A stretch of 5,016 nucleotides of DNA from Candidatus Alkanophagales archaeon (lineage in GTDB: Archaea > Halobacteriota > Syntropharchaeia > Alkanophagales > B39-G2): the NCBI GenBank assembly GCA_003661185.1, contig QMVQ01000135.1, forward strand, positions 1-5,016, read 5' to 3'. Made by a program: the position numbers and the translations under genes. The notes under the pieces are model-generated. The model had not been told where the DNA came from. It saw only the letters and a program-made list of their open reading frames with translations, and did no database searches. Shown here one piece after another: positions 4,823-5,016 of this stretch; position 1 is the stretch's first letter; each line of letters begins with the position of its first letter.

Positions 4823-5016
4823 ATGACGAAGGGCGAGATAATAGCGGTAACAGGCAAAGGAGGAACAGGAAAGACGTTAATCTCGACGTTGCTCATAAAA
4901 TTTCTGTCGGAGCGTGAGCGAATATTGGCGATAGATGCGGACCCGGCGACGAGCTTGCCGAGCGCGCTCGGCGTGCGTGTTCAGAAGACGCTCGGTGACG
5001 TCCGTGAGGAGATAGC
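4823..5016 (+). CDS. CooC-like nickel-insertion ATPase, N-terminal part (runs off the right edge)
   Basis: 64 complete codons are visible, about a quarter of a typical CooC. The N-terminus IIAVTGKGGTGKT (6-18) is a deviant Walker A of the MinD/NifH/CooC group, with Lys12 as signature and Lys17 as catalytic lysine. ILAIDADP (34-41) and SLPSALGV (44-51) then match the 'DADPxxxLxxALG' pattern typical of CooC, the ATPase that helps insert nickel into the C-cluster of CO dehydrogenase. A following KTLGDVREEI also fits. The metal-binding Cys-x-Cys of CooC would lie beyond the edge, so this cannot be confirmed; other NifH/MinD relatives remain possible. The gene is divergent from the minD-like gene with 163 bases between them. 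Upstream only a weak AGGA precedes the ATG. Confidence 0.75.
   Translation, partial: MTKGEIIAVTGKGGTGKTLISTLLIKFLSERERILAIDADPATSLPSALGVRVQKTLGDVREEI

Noticed and set aside
1..5016. CRISPR arrays, tRNA/rRNA genes, insertion sequences
   Set aside because: I saw no regularly spaced repeats, no cloverleaf-like sequence, no transposase motifs and no terminal inverted repeats on either strand.

Overview
The window looks archaeal and most likely comes from a euryarchaeon that uses methyl-coenzyme M reductase (MCR), either a methanogen or an anaerobic alkane/methane oxidiser. The main evidence is a full-length gene for MCR activation component A2 (AtwA), a double ABC ATPase with a four-cysteine insert that is specific to MCR-bearing archaea. 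Supporting evidence is TATA-type promoters, T-tract terminators, GGAGG/GGTG ribosome binding sites alongside leaderless-looking starts, and a CooC-like start of a gene at the right edge. The exact lineage cannot be read from the sequence.

Layout. Bases 1-195 hold the 5' part of an unrecognised, tryptophan-rich gene read leftwards. Bases 196-365 are a divergent promoter region. AtwA follows at 366-1988 (+). An AT-rich gap (1989-2175) contains T-tracts, a repeated 8-mer and a probable promoter. A small Roadblock/LC7 protein lies at 2176-2538 (+). After a 56-base T-rich spacer comes a 342-residue protein at 2595-3623 (+), with a PATAN/DUF4388- or DUF2226-like N-terminus, a beta-rich middle and a helical C-terminal part. 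Two genes converge on it from the right: a MinD-like ATPase (4659-3805, -) and a 67-residue single-pass membrane protein (3823-3620, -). The membrane protein overlaps the minD end by 19 bases and overlaps the stop of the 342-residue gene by 4 bases. A 163-base divergent promoter region separates minD from the truncated CooC-like ATPase gene at 4823-5016 (+).

How the genes may work together. AtwA probably serves ATP-dependent reductive activation of the nickel cofactor F430 in MCR, and the CooC-like protein would handle nickel insertion into CO dehydrogenase, so both flanks are nickel-enzyme accessory ATPases. The middle block (Roadblock, PATAN-like, MinD-like, small membrane protein) looks more like a spatial-organisation or signalling module. 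That interpretation is inference. The most unusual points are the tightly interlocked convergent block, the tiny membrane protein coupled to MinD, and three genes with a TATA box about 27-28 bases before the start codon and no clear Shine-Dalgarno, suggesting leaderless mRNAs next to genes with clear leaders.
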